Part shown: in pieces, positions 1 to 12,377 of the stretch
Numbering within the stretch: the first letter of the stretch is position 1
How the letters are laid out: each line of letters starts with the position of its first letter
Source of the DNA: Diospyros lotus
Lineage: Eukaryota > Streptophyta > Magnoliopsida > Ericales > Ebenaceae
Direction of reading: 5' to 3'
Length of the DNA stretch: 64,000 nucleotides
NCBI RefSeq assembly: GCF_014633365.1
Contig: NC_068344.1
Coordinates: 34,222,670 to 34,286,669, forward strand
Translations under genes and position numbers: made by a program
The notes under the pieces: model-generated
Seen by the model: only the letters and a program-made list of their open reading frames with translations
The model's database searches: none
What the model was told of the DNA's origin: nothing

Positions 1-7
1 AACACTT

Positions 8-528
8 ATTTAAACACCTACCCAACAAGTGATCATGCACATGTACTAATGTGACAATTTTTTAGCGTCTTCTCATCTCCATCTTTCTCTCTCTTTGGTC
101 AAGTATCCTCTATCTTCAATGTTTCCTATGTCTCATTTAGTTGGGCTACGTAGGCCGGTTGGGTTAGATGGGTTACTGACGTGCCCGAGTCAATAATCAC
201 CCCATTGTCTAAGGGATCGAAAATGGGGCCAGTATGGGAGTAGCATTTCTTGTAGGAAACACAACCAGAAAATACATTGGAAAGAAAAAAGTTGTAGTTG
301 GAGAGAAAAAGGGAGTTGAGGAGATGTCAAAGAGATAGGGAGCTTAAGAGATGTCGTCGGAAAGAGAGAATGAGTTGAGGAGATGCCATCGAGGAGAGAG
401 AGCATGAGGTGAGGAGACACCGAAAAAAGAAAAGATGCTAAAAAGAGAGTGGAGGGAGTTGATGAGACTCCAAAAAAAACCACTACGTTAATGCACATGC
501 ACATTACTTGTTGGCTAGATGTTTAAAT
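8..528. mobile_element. MITE-like element with ~40 bp terminal inverted repeats
   Basis: The first ~38 bases from position 8 (starting ATTTAAACACCTACCC) match the reverse complement of the bases ending at 528 (starting ATTTAAACATCTAGCC), with only scattered mismatches through CCAACAAGT. The ~440 bp interior is purine-rich (GAGGAGATG-like runs) and carries no recognisable protein. The left end abuts the window edge, so a target-site duplication cannot be tested. By position it lies inside the intron of the zinc-finger gene that starts at 1149. The family is unknown; hAT or Mutator-like non-autonomous elements are the natural alternatives. Confidence 0.6.
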
Positions 529-808
529 GAACGATTTTACGCAATTTAAGAGTATATTTGAAACTATACAAAAAGTTTAGAGTTTAAAAAAAATATAAAA
601 GTTTAAAATATACTTTTGATTTAAGTTCTGGAGTATATTTAATACCAAAAGATTAAAATTAAAAAAAAAGAGAGGCATAAATATGCCTAAGTTATGTAGT
701 TTCTTCATTTCAAAAGCTACGTGGAAGCATTTTCTCTCATTCGTAGAGTAGTGACATAAGTCTATTAAAATTGAATCATGGTAACTTTCTAAGTATAAAC
801 TAACTAAC

Positions 809-1149
809 CTGTTGCAAATCCAGTCGCCAGACTTCCAGCCAGGGAGGGCGCCGCTGCCGTCGAACATATAGCCTCCGCCGGCCATGACGGAAGTCCCATA
901 TCCGGCACAGTAGTCATCTTTGGTGGCGCCACATCGGAAGCAGCTGGTTCGGCTGGCGTAGTTATGGGCTCCACAACTCATGGAGGAGCAGTACCAGTCG
1001 CCGGCGAGAACTTCCGTCCGGTTAAGTCCATAAGCTGCTACGTCCGCTGCATCCGCAAACTTCGGGCACCGGCACCGCTGGCACGAGTCCCGCTTCTTGA
1101 AGTTCAAGTGCTGGCATGCACTGCACATCCAGTCTCCCTCTCTGCTCAT
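809..1149 (-). CDS. RanBP2-type zinc-finger protein, first coding exon (partial gene)
   Basis: This exon encodes 113 residues from ATG at 1149. Two RanBP2/NZF zinc fingers are visible: W7-x-C9-x2-C12 followed by C23-x2-C26, and W52-x-C54-x4-C59 followed by C70-x2-C73. The exon ends in GDWICNR, which opens a third finger, at a clean donor (AG|GTTAGT) at 809/808. Related plant proteins (At3g15680 type, about 160 residues, RNA or ubiquitin binding) carry three fingers; the missing cysteines must lie in an exon left of this window, since none is seen in 1-808. I chose this start because MSREGDW matches the family N-terminus and a good acceptor sits 11 bases upstream of it, at 1161. An upstream leader exon and a TATA-like box support transcription. 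The exact biological role is not known from the sequence. Confidence 0.88.
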
Positions 1150-1160
1150 CTTTATTGTAT

Positions 1161-1287
1161 CTGAAATTACAGACGGATAGAGAGCTGAAATGGTGTATCT
1201 TAGAAGAAACACGGGATTCAAAACAATGTATTTTTGAACTGAATCCATTGAATTTTATGGGTGTGGTACAGAGCTATTTACGGAAAA

Positions 1288-1322
<35 letters not shown>

Positions 1323-1343
1323 ATGTAATTAGAAGAGGCTCAC
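1161..1343 (-). other. Probable 5'UTR intron of the RanBP2 zinc-finger gene
   Basis: On the minus strand a donor CTTCAG|GTGAGC at 1344/1343 and an acceptor AATTTCAG at 1163-1161 bound a 183 bp T-rich intron just before the start codon. It holds a (TA)n run at about 1291-1318. The leader exon beyond it, from 1344, carries a (CTT)n run at about 1347-1376. Confidence 0.65.
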
Positions 1344-1455
1344 CTGAAGAAGAAGAAGAAGAAGAAGAAGAAGAAGATGGAGAAATGAAATGAAGCAGTA
1401 GGAGAAGAAATCAATAGCTGAAGATTGGCGATGTTAGCGGATGAGATTGAGAGGG

Positions 1456-1463
1456 TTTATATA
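1456..1463 (-). promoter_or_regulatory. TATA-like box of the RanBP2 zinc-finger gene
   Basis: The minus-strand motif TATATAAA lies about 110 bp upstream of the leader-exon donor and ~310 bp from the ATG, a fitting place for a core promoter. Transcription would start near 1425-1435. Confidence 0.5.
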
Positions 1464-1469
1464 GTAGCT

Positions 1470-3456
1470 GAGAGGCCTGAAGATGGGGCCCTGGGAACTG
1501 CTTTTTCATGTCATATGAGCTTCAGAATGTTTCCTTAAGATGGGTTCCAATCCCAAAAGTAGAAATTTTCCCACGGATTTCAGATAAAATTAATGGCTCT
1601 TCTTTCAAGGGTTTGTAAAGCCCCGAAACTGCAAGGTCATGCACAGAACCCAAGCACAGCTAGCTTCTCTTCACGTGATTCGCCAATCAATGGCCTCTAA
1701 GTTGGCAATTCTTCAGCCTCACTTTTTCCTCTCTTGAGTTTTAACGTGGGTGGTTTCCTGCTTGTTTGGGTTTAACGTTCTAAACAATATATATATATGT
1801 ACAAGTTTAGGGTTTAAGATTTTAAGGAAATATTTAAATATTACTTAATTTTGGCATGTGCATAATGTTTCTTTGATATTCAGTCTCACTCTTTTACCCA
1901 ATAATATCTCATCTTCTTTGAGAAACCCACGCATAAATTTATATTTACTAGCAAAATATCCGTGATTTGTGTGCTGTTAATTATTAACAACTAATTTGCT
2001 AGCTAGCTACAAGGTGTTATAAGGGGGAGTTGGTATTCGGAAATGTGTGTTGCTAAGTGAGATATGTTGCATATATATCTCCCGTTCGGCCATGCCTAGT
2101 TCACGTGGAGCTGTGATTCTCTTTCAACTATATAGCTAGCTCGCAGCAGGTAGACCTTCCCCAGTAGCCTTGTTCTTGATTAATTGGTCTGGAATCAGTT
2201 CCTTTTCATGCACATCCCTCTGTCAAATCCTAGCTATATATATATATATATCTATTCTTCTTCATCGGCAACGGCTCTACATATATTCATGTCCATTAGT
2301 AATTATGCATGGATGGTTTTGTGCTGTAAAATTCTGTAAATCATAATTAATTAACAACCAAATTCTCAAAAACCCATAATTAGTTTATTTTCTATCATCA
2401 TTTTTATATATGAACTCATTTTACAAAGTCAGAGCATAGTTAGATAAATTCTTGTTAAACTTATGTTGAAGGTGTAACAATCAAAGTCTTTATCAAAAAG
2501 TGCTAATTGAATATAACAATATATTGGGTTCAAAAGATTAAGTAATTAATATATCGAAGATATCATGACTGGAAGTAGGGTATGGTAAAATCCCCTCCTA
2601 TTTTTAATTCGTGGTATCAAATTAAGTCCATTTTAAAAATTCACTTCTCAAGTTGGTCCAGATTAAAAACAGTTTCTTAATCTGCCGTCACTTGGTATTA
2701 GTTCTAAATAAACTCTTATAAGACTTGTAAAATTATGGGATATCAGTTGAAAGTATTAACTAAATGTGAGATCAAGTATACTCGAGGTCTTCCCAATAAT
2801 TAAACTACCGCGCGATATAGAATTAACGTGAAATGTATTTACCATAAGCTTTTTCACACAAATATAAACAGTTGAATGTCGTTGATTTTGTGTGTGCGTT
2901 GCTTGAAATTGAACTCTCTAATGGTTAAAAAAAGTCACTGTAATGACTAGGACTACAACTCATCCATTAGCTAGAAAAAGTCACATAAGATTGAGAGATG
3001 CTGAAAAAGTCGACAGATTTAATTGATGGGGACCCAATGAGCAATGGGCATGCAATGTTAAAGCCACACTTGATGGGGCATGCATATAAATGTTCCTTTT
3101 GATGTAGTGTGAGCTTCATATATACATACCGTTTCCCTTGGATGAGATTCCAAAAGGAAGGAATTTATGGAAAGATTTAGATAAAACAGCTCCCCCCCGC
3201 CCCCCGCCCCGCCCCCCCTTGCTTCTTCCTCTCCTTTTTGCAGCTGGGTCTCTCATGTGTGACTGTGGGGACAAATGCTTCTAAAACACTATGTGTGTGT
3301 GCGCGTGAATATGAACTAGCTAGCAAAGTGCTTCCATTCAAACACTTGTTTTTGTTCCACATAGAGTTCCAATAATATCCTCCCATTCTTTGTGACCCAC
3401 CATCCCTTATTTCAAGGAAATAGGGTTAGTTTTGGAATGCGATGCTATATATTATG

Positions 3457-3487
<31 letters not shown>

Positions 3488-4277
3488 ATGTTTCCATTTC
3501 TACATATGCGGTGAAAAGATGATGTTTGAAGATTGGGTAAAGAAGTTTTGTGTGTGTTGGAATCTATTCTTTCTTATGCATGCATGCACACTGTTTGCCA
3601 AAAATCATATTGCTTCCTAGCGAGAGGCTCCTACATAATTAACTGTTTTCTTTGCTTTTCCTTGTGCCGATAATTCAACCATCAATCAAACACCAAAATC
3701 ACAATATTTTCTTTAATTGTTCATGCACTCGTATATATACATCCACTCTATATTGTGAAATGATCTTTTCTTATAAGAATTAAACTCATCAAATCTAATT
3801 GTACATAATTAATTTTTATATACTTATATAATCTCATACACATAATTTGTGTGCTATATTAAACGAATTATAAAGTCTCGTAAATGAAAAAAATACACCT
3901 CACTTAAGGTTTTCTTAATTAATTTACTCTTAAAAATTGACATATATTAGTATTATATGATTGTAGGTTTGAATCTTCTCATACTTTTTAGTGTGAACAT
4001 TTCTTATAATTTTTTGTGTATTAAAAAAATTAGGCATATTTTACTTTATTCATTAATGATAAATAATGTAGATTTGGTAGTTACATATATATATAGATAA
4101 AAAAATACTTTTATTTTTTTATAATATGCTAATATTGCTATAATAACTTGGTCATTTTAATCATCGTGCATTCTGAAATTGTTAAAAAGGGTTGAAAATG
4201 TTGCTGACCCTGGCGTCCACGCAAGCATCTTGCAAAGAAGCTTGCGAGTTGACGTGGGATTCGATAAGGAGGAATCC

Positions 4278-4310
<33 letters not shown>

Positions 4311-4858
4311 ATTTTTCTGGGAAATGAATGAACATTCCAAAATACAAACCTCAGACTGAGACACAAACTCTTTATATATATATTCCATCTCAGTGACTGT
4401 TCTTGAAATGGGGCCAATTCCCATCAATAATACTTGGGAGAATCCACATCCCCAGCCGGCGACTGAAAAAGATAGCCGTTGCTTTTGAATTTTTGAATAT
4501 TCCCCTTATGGTGCCCTCTCAAATCGCCTCCTCAATCTCAACTAGAGGATGGGAATTTAATCTTCCACTGCTGCTGCTGCGACTTCCACATCTTTTCACC
4601 ATTTATAGGGTTCACCTGACACCAGACTGACCCTTCTATCAAGTTTAATTTACTTCTCTGTTTTATAAATGGATGTTGCTATATGGGTCAAAAATTTAAG
4701 GGTCAAAGAGCCGACGATGAGGTTCCAAATTGATTCTCAAATTAAAAGGAAATATATTATGTCTCCGCCATTCAAGTTTTTAAAAATAGTTCCCTCACGT
4801 CCATTGTTTGTGTCCACAAATTTGCAAGTAATTGAACCTTATAGGTATATAAATATAT

Positions 4859-4900
<42 letters not shown>

Positions 4901-5829
4901 GCCCAGAATAAGAACAACTGAAGAGGCCACAAGAAGCTGCAGTGTGATATTTTTGAAGTCCCCTCAATGATTGGCAGAATGGACCAGAGAAGCTCATTCC
5001 CTCTTGTACATGAATATATGATAAAGTTCCTTAATTTATTCCATGGACTGCACAAATCTTCATTTTTTTAATACATTTTTTAATTTATATCTACCTTTTT
5101 AATTTGAAGAATAGGTATGACTAACTGTGTTATTATTAAAAATGAAATAATCAAAACACTTATAAAGTGACAGTATAGTGGGAGTCAGACTCAAACAGGA
5201 ACCAAATATTTCGAGTTTAAGTGTCATATCTTAGTTAAAAGAATACCAAAATATGTAATTACTAATCACATCAATATTCATATTAGCTTTTGTTAAATGC
5301 TTTTAAGTTATGTTTGTTAAATGCTTTTAAGTTATGTTTGGGACTAGGATTTTTAGATAGGAATGGAAAAGATAGTAAATGTTCTAAATTTTGGTAAATT
5401 AATTTATTTTATTTTGGTAAATGATTGTTGAATGGAGGAACCCTTCATGATTTTGGAATTTTGGACATACATTGTTGAATGAGGTACCCTTCAAGTGATG
5501 ATTCTTCATCCTCTGGAACAGTGATGCTAAAGCAAATTTATCTTCCTTAGGGTTTCTTGATGAAGCCATAACAATTAACAGAGCACATTCAAGGAAATTA
5601 GAGCTACTGATTCACTGTGAGTCAAATGCATCTTTGCATGATAAAATGCGTCAATTAAATTAAATTGAGATGAATCCAATACGTTATATCCAACAGAATG
5701 CAGAAGTAAAGAATGGTATTTAATTTCAGGCCACTATCAAGACGGGAAAAAAAATCACAGAAACCAGTTTGAAAATGGGGCTATACAAGTTTGATGAAAC
5801 TTCTTCTTCTTCTTGGCTGCATAACTGTA
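1470..5829. other. Intergenic stretch, no gene recognised
   Basis: This is AT-rich DNA without a coding region I can support. It holds simple repeats: a C-rich run at about 3190-3219, TCTCTG repeats near 3460-3488, (TCA)n at about 4276-4310 and (GATA)n at about 4859-4900. A 24 bp unit is repeated in perfect tandem at 5291-5314 and 5315-5338. Open frames around 4140-4630 look like chance frames over the repeats. Confidence 0.6.
4859..4900. repeat. (GATA)n microsatellite
   Basis: About ten uninterrupted ATAG/GATA units between two unremarkable AT-rich flanks. Confidence 0.95.
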
Positions 5830-8800
5830 CTATCGGCCTTCAAGCGAATCAACATCTACCATGCCTAAATGAGTGGGAAAAGCAGGCTGCTTCGGCAGAC
5901 GTAGATGTGTTCTTTCATTGTTTATCATCAAAAGAACATCTGACATGGAAGGCCGGTCTCCTGCATTTTCCTGGACGCACAAGAGAGCCACCTGAACAAC
6001 GAGCGCAAGCTTGTCTAGACAACATTTGTTTTCCATTGCCGGATCCATCAACTCCACATATCGACCATCTTCCCACACCCTCCAAGCCTGTACATTTTCA
6101 AAATGAGTGTTGGTCATCAATCTTATGGCTACAACAACAACGACAATGACATATCAAGCTTTTATCACATTATGTGAGGTCTGCTACATGAATTCTAACT
6201 TGTCAATTATTTCTATCTATAGCCTTGTCTTTTGTTATCAAACATATGGCTGCTGGCATGGAAATATGTCAGAGGAGTAACTTAAAAGCAGTTTAACGTA
6301 CATGCCCTAGCAAGTTCAAAGGGCCCTCTGTCTCATAGAAGGTCGAGTTTCTTCTGCCACTAACGATCTCTATCATAATCACTCCGAAGCTAAATACATC
6401 AGACCTTGCAGAGAAAAGGCCATGCACTGCATATTCTGGAGACATATAGCCACTCGTTTCATCATTCAATTAAGACATGTTAATATGCCCTTTCTGTTTC
6501 TCTGTGGCTTGTCTAGAAAAGGAAATTTACCTACAATGTCCCTGCAACCCTCCTTGTTTTTGCTAGAGATATTTTCTCATAAAAAATTCTCGCTATTCTT
6601 AAGTCTGATATTTTAGGGTTCATGTAACCATCCAGCAAAATATTGCTGGTTTTCAAGTCTCGATGAATGATTCTTAGTCTTGAATATTTATGAAGATAAA
6701 GAAGTCCTTGGGCAATGCCTTCAATGATATTCACGCATTTTCTCCAATCTAGCAGTTTTCACTTCACTGGATCTGCATCAGTTGTATATTAAACCACATA
6801 GCATACTCCAAAAAAGATGAGGAAAAAAGCTGTAAAAAAGTAGGAAATTGACAAACCAAATATGAAGGAATCCAAGCTTCCATTGGGCATGTACTCATAG
6901 ACTAGTATCTTTTCTTCTCCTTCAATGCAGTAACCCAGAAGCCGAACAAGATTCCTCTGCTGCAGCTTGGAAATCAATTGCACCTCATTTCTGAATTCCT
7001 CTAGTCCTTGTCCAGACATTCTAGAGAGTCTTTTCACTGCAATCTCATATCCTAGCAACATACCCTGCAAGAGCTACATATATTCGTTACTATATATCCT
7101 ATGGATTCCTATCTACAGCCAGCCCCAATCCAAAAAGGACAAGGGTGGGTTAGATAGCCGACAGTCAATATAGAACTTGCTGGATCAAACAAGATGAATT
7201 ATGTTGTATAGCTTTTGAGATCGGGTTATAAACAACTAAATTGCACCTTATAAACTGGGCCAAAACCACCCTCTCCAATTTTACGTGCAGCAGAGAAGCT
7301 ATCGGTTGCAGTTACTATGCAAGAGAAACTGAGCAGTGGCACTTCAGGATCCTTCCCACTGGCAAATTCAAGACCATCTGCATCACTTCCTTCATCAATA
7401 GCTACTATATGAGTACCAAACTTATAAAGCAATAGTGATGCAGTTTCTTTTATGGCATCCTGTTTTTCAATTGTACCTGGTTGATATTGAAAATGAAAAC
7501 AGAACACTTAAAAACATATGGTGATATCTTAAGTATGTATGAGCGCTAGTGTTAGAAGGGTACCTGTAGCTGTGTTCTTTCTCCATTTTCTGTAGCATGG
7601 TACTGAGATGAGAACCAGAAAAATGAAGAAAGAAGTTGGAAAAATAACTTCCAGAACTAGCCTCCTTTTCCTTGGTAAATCTAGAGAGGAGTAGAAAGGA
7701 AGAAATTTAACCATCCAATTTATGCAATATAAAGCCTTAGGAAGTTACTTCAAGGTTTTACAAATTATGTAGAGAAATGTAACTTTGATGCGCTGATCAT
7801 CTAGGATTTTCAGCATACTTAAAAAATCAATTATATAGTATCAATGCCCTCTTAATATCAGATTCTGAACCCTTACACAATTCATAAACACATAAAAAAA
7901 AAAAAAAAACGAATGACAGAAGATTCTTGCACGATCTTATGGAATAATTTTTTTTTAAATTGTTAGTAAATACATCAAGCTCACCGGACTGGAAAGGGGC
8001 AAGTCCTCTGATGTAAATTGTTCCATTTCCCTTGCCTATCATGCCAAGAAGACCCTTTACTTCCCCAAAATACAGTTCACATCCTGTTCCATCATCATGA
8101 AAAGAGGCATATGCAGTACACGAACAATTGCCCCTGCACATTATCTCACAGTCACTAGGTCCCATCCAAATTGATCCACTCACAACCAAAGACGTTGGCA
8201 GTATTCCTCTAATTTGTGAGAATGTACCATCCTTTCCACACATGGATGGCATTGGTATCAAGCATCCGTCTGAGGGATCTGCTGATGCACTGTCACATAA
8301 AGTATGGTTGACCATTACAATACTTTGATCCTGCCAAGTGTACTCATTAATGTCCCCCATTGAGTTCAGCACAAACCAAGACATATTGTTCCCTACTGTA
8401 TCAAATCCAAGATATATATCTTTCTGGTTGGACATATATGAAAAGTAGTAGGATTTTGATGAACTCTGGAAGTAAAATCTGAAATTACGACCATCCCAAA
8501 AACCAATTTGCCTAAGTAGACCATCTCTGCGCCAAAGGTTTAAGACTCATATTTTTTGCAGCAAGTGCTATTGCAAATGCACCAGTTGTTGGCACAAGTG
8601 GACTCAACCAAGATACAAGAAACATTAGCTTTACATGATCTGTGTCCAAGCCCAACCATCCCAACTTCATACCCGGCAGAAAAGTATCAGATGGGAAATA
8701 AAAACTCTGCCAAGCAATGTTTTTGCCTTCCATGAGAACTAGATTTCCTGAATCAAGAAGCTTTGCAGTTGTGTTACCACTGGATGCAAGCATTCCATAA

Positions 8801-9144
8801 TCTACTATAATGGGAATTAGCCTTGTATCTGTAATCACCAAGTTTCCATCATACCTTATAGTTAAAATTCCTGTGTTATCCAAAATAGGATTGTTGTGGT
8901 TTGCAACCGAAACAGGCTTTTTGTAGGGGTCATTCTTGAACCAAATTCCCAGGTAGTGATTGCTTGAAGGTCCACCCGTGCCAAAGAAGCCTAATTCAAA
9001 AACCCCACCAGCAGAGACTAAAGTTTGATTGTTTGTTAAACTGTCTCCTGGTCTCAGGGTGTCTAATGCTTGACAAAAGTACACGAAGTAACAACAAAAC
9101 GATAGAAAAGAAGCAAGAAAAGCTAACCCTTTTAGTTCTTTCAT
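5830..9144 (-). pseudogene. G-type lectin S-receptor-like Ser/Thr kinase, disrupted
   Basis: Seven exons can be joined by GT-AG sites in matching phase: 7985-9144, 7564-7680, 7247-7476, 6857-7064, 6535-6772, 6302-6452 and 5830-6087. In order they give a signal peptide, B-lectin domain, S-locus glycoprotein region, PAN domain (GNCSCTAYASF), one membrane segment (IFPTSFFIFLVLI), glycine loop (GEGGFGPVY), VAIK-type lysine (IAVKRL), [21 protein letters not shown] and CVQENAGDRPSMSDV. The full-length family is about 780-850 residues. Three faults are visible. The reading frame shifts by one between the B-lectin end and the SLG region (about 8535-8552). An in-frame TGA sits at 6761-6759, where relatives read K-R-K. 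The DFG motif reads D-L-R. The exon total is 2362 nt, one more than a multiple of three. The lectin motif WVANRDNP is also altered (SVANHNNP). In life such receptors sit in the plasma membrane; this copy should give no full-length product. Confidence 0.9.
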
Positions 9145-11843
9145 GTTGGCCACTTACAGAGAGCTTGCTGGTTCAAACAAACTCCAGAAAGAAACTAATT
9201 TCCAGAAGAGAAGGAACTATCTAGAAGACTAGAACCAAATACGATAGGAAATAGGCATCTTAAGAGAGGTGCTAAGGGTAAATAAACTTCATAGGAGGGA
9301 GGGTTAAGTTGGTTGACTCTTCCATAAATTAGTATTATCCTGATGCAATGGAATGCTACATAGCAGTCCAAGTCAATTGTGCCTTTTTCATATCATTTCT
9401 CCAATTCAACTCTCCATGTTTCCTCTGTATTGGGTGGGGATTCATTAATCATCACAAAGAGTCCTGCAACATCAATTGGTCTCCATCTCAGATAGCTGCC
9501 AATTTAACTGTCTGATTTGAACTTCAAGGATTGAGTAATAATTGTTGACACCATCTAGTTCCCGTGGTTAAGTAAGATTGTAGCCATCTTAATTCTCAAA
9601 TATTAGGTTGTGAGGTAAAGTTGGGAGGTGTATGTCAAGCTGTACCTACCAAGTTTTTTACTTGTGCATTAAAAAATGATTCATTTTAGAATCTCACTTA
9701 CGGCTTGAACACTGTTTATATCATTTCCAGCATGAACAATTTCCATAATTATCAATCAAAATCTTGAACAACAAATGAGAGATAAAACTTGTTTCATCAA
9801 TCTGCTTTATCTATGTTGTTTCAAATTAGAACTTATTTTCTTAAAGATAAGATATAACAATCTCAAAGGCATATTATTCCACTTAGACCTGAACGTATGG
9901 TTGAATGCCCTTGTCAACATCATGTGTACGTCATTCTCTATTATTTGAAACACCTTAATACTCAATAGTCTACATTACCTTTTAGAATCTCACAAGTGAC
10001 AAGACAAACAATCTGACTCCAAGATGACAATCAACACCAAGACAAGAAAAATTCATGCTGGAACATGTACATACCATGGCATACATGTTCTTTTATGCGT
10101 TTAGTTCAGGTAGAAAAATAACAGTGAATTACAGCGCATTCAAAAATTGCTAGTTACATAAGGACTGACAATAAAAGAACTCAAGTGATTGGTTTTTCTT
10201 TTTTAATTTTAGGTTAACCCATGATTTCTTTATTTATATCTTAAATGACGTGTTGACTTTTTAATAGATGAAATAAAGATATTCAATGGAGATGATCTCT
10301 GGTCAGCCAAAATAAAAACAGAGATGATCTCTGCCCCTTTTTTATTCAATGCAAATTTCACATAATGTGTAGGAAAAATAGTAAAAGAAGCACCTCTTAA
10401 CCATATTATTACCGTTTCTACCTGGTCATACACCCCCTTTCTCTACATGTATAATGAGCACAACCATGAAGTCCCAAGAAAGAGAATCAATAAGCAAGCA
10501 ATCATTCAATAATGAGACAAATTTGAACAAAAGAGAGAACCAATTAATTTATTGGTCTAACTTGTCAACTTGACCAAACAACTCATCCATTTCAGGGAAA
10601 ATGAGAGGGGGAAAGAAATGTTATCTAAGCAGAACGGCATTCCCTATCATGTGTTGGTAAACTGAGTTCTTTTAATTGTCAATTGAAATATAAACACATT
10701 TGAATATTTGGATCCCTTTCCTCTTTGCCCAACCTTGTGTAATCCTCAAATAAGCAAGTGCATTACTTGGTCAACTTGGCTCCTCTCCCTTATAATATAT
10801 ATATATATATATATAATGTCTAGAAAACAGATTGAACGTAGGAAATGGATGTCAAAAAGGGTTGCTAAAAATTTCCTTGAGGGGTAATGTTCAAATTTTG
10901 TTCGATGTATTTTAAGAGAATTTTTTACTGGAAATTTATATTCACAGAAATTGCAAGTCACTTTGATAAATTTTCTGTAAATTACATATATAATTCTGTT
11001 TATCCCCATGTATTTGATCAGGTGTATGTTTTACTATAACTTCTATGGTTACAATTTCGAGCTTTAACAACAATATAGATGAAAAGGAAATTCTAATCAT
11101 TCATGAAATAATTTGCTGAATTTGAATCAATATCTGCCCCAGAATCTTCAAGTAGCGCAATTACTCCTGGGGTAATTAACCAAAAAAGTTGTGAATTGAC
11201 CAGAACATGGTTATGGCAGCCCCAGCTCCCATTTGTTGTCATGTGTCTTTCTTCTTTTATTTTTCTTACCTTTTGCAACAGGAACAGTAGAGTTTTATTG
11301 CTCAAATATGAATTTGAATTTGGGTTAATCATATGTTTGATTGTAAGAAAGTGATTGAACAAATACATGATTTATTGGCATGTAACTTTTGCAGAAATTT
11401 CTTATATCAGTCTGTACAATGGAGTTCACTGTCATTTGCATTTTGCCTATGCCTCCTCCATAGAGCTCTGATTATGTATATATTTTCCACCTTTTCCAAG
11501 TGAAGGAGAAAAAACAGAATAAATTTAGGCAAATGTTGTAATCTTCTAATCTAAAAGGCATTTGCTTACTGCTCTGCAAGGGTCTGGGAGGGCCATATAC
11601 AAACCCGGGACCTTCCATGGTCACAAATGAGCAACCTTTTCGTTCCTAGCTCACTCACATAGACAAAGTCAAAAATAAATTGAATAAAAATATAAATTAA
11701 TGTAATATTTCAGAAATGCCACAGCTTCTATAAAGTAACAAGTAGCGCCAAAAAGGAATATACAATTACCTCTGCTGGTCTTTCTGGCTCAAAACGCCCA
11801 TCAGTTTGCTGTAAAAAAGTCCTGTGAGACACTTGCAATCGGC
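9145..11843. other. Intergenic, no gene recognised
   Basis: The left part should hold the promoter of the broken receptor kinase and the right part that of the DnaJ-type cysteine-rich gene. The rest is AT-rich. A short direct repeat (GAGATGATCTCTG, itself partly palindromic) occurs twice near 10290 and 10321, and an (AT)n run lies at about 10795-10816. No coding region is supported. Confidence 0.55.
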
Positions 11844-12377
11844 ATGGCCAGCGGCGGAGGCCGTGTTCCGCAGCCGCTGCGCGCGTTGGCGTCGGGCGCC
11901 GCCGTCCTGCTCGGCGGAATGTTCGCTCTGTCTCTAACTGCTTCCGCCACCATCCGAACGCTTCAATCCATCGCCGAGGCTAAGCGGGTAAGCTCATTAC
12001 ACATTACACCCCTGCATATCCAACGAACCAGTGTATGAATGTATATTCTTGGCGTGATTTGGGTTAGAATTGGATCTGAATTTGGACAGAAAAAGTTCGC
12101 GTTGCCGTGTGGAGCATGCAGGGGAAAAGGGTTCTATCCTTGCAAATTGTGCCAGGGAAAATCAACCATAGAATGGTCTCCTCTGTATGATCCTCTGGTT
12201 ATCAATCCGTGTCTCTGCCCTACTTGCGATGGCAACAGGTCTGTGATTGTTTGCATTTTCATACCCCTCTTGGAAGGCTTTGAAAATGCGAATTCAATAA
12301 GTTATTGGAATTTGGTTTTCCACTCTAATTGCAGGGTGCAGCGCTGTCTCAATTGTTTGGGCAGAGGGTATTACTGA
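11844..12377 (+). CDS. DnaJ-type cysteine-rich (zinc-finger) small membrane protein
   Basis: There are three exons: 11844-11987, 12090-12238 and 12335-12377, joined at CGG|GTAAGC, TTGGACAG|AAA, AACAG|GTCTGT and ATTGCAG|GG. They give 111 residues. The N-terminus is Gly/Arg/Ala-rich and is followed by one hydrophobic stretch at about residues 15-37 (SGAAVLLGGMFALSLTASA). The C-terminal half carries four CxxCxG-like motifs: CGACRGKG, CKLCQGKS, CPTCDGNR and CLNCLGRG. This is the zinc-binding cysteine-rich fold of DnaJ without the J domain, as in plant At2g24860-type and BSD2-type proteins, thought to assist protein folding or assembly, mostly in plastids. The hydrophobic segment could be a membrane anchor or part of a targeting sequence. 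All cysteines are intact, with no sign of decay. The function of this exact group is not established from sequence. Confidence 0.9.

Noticed and set aside
4276..4310. Possible CRISPR-like array or satellite
   Set aside because: It is a pure trinucleotide repeat with no spacers; CRISPR is not expected in a plant nuclear genome.
4157..4417. 86-codon minus frame with ten aspartates in a row
   Set aside because: It is a translation of the (TCA)n microsatellite; no family resemblance and no splice or promoter support.
5769..6149. 126-codon plus-strand frame
   Set aside because: Antisense of the last exon of the S-domain kinase.
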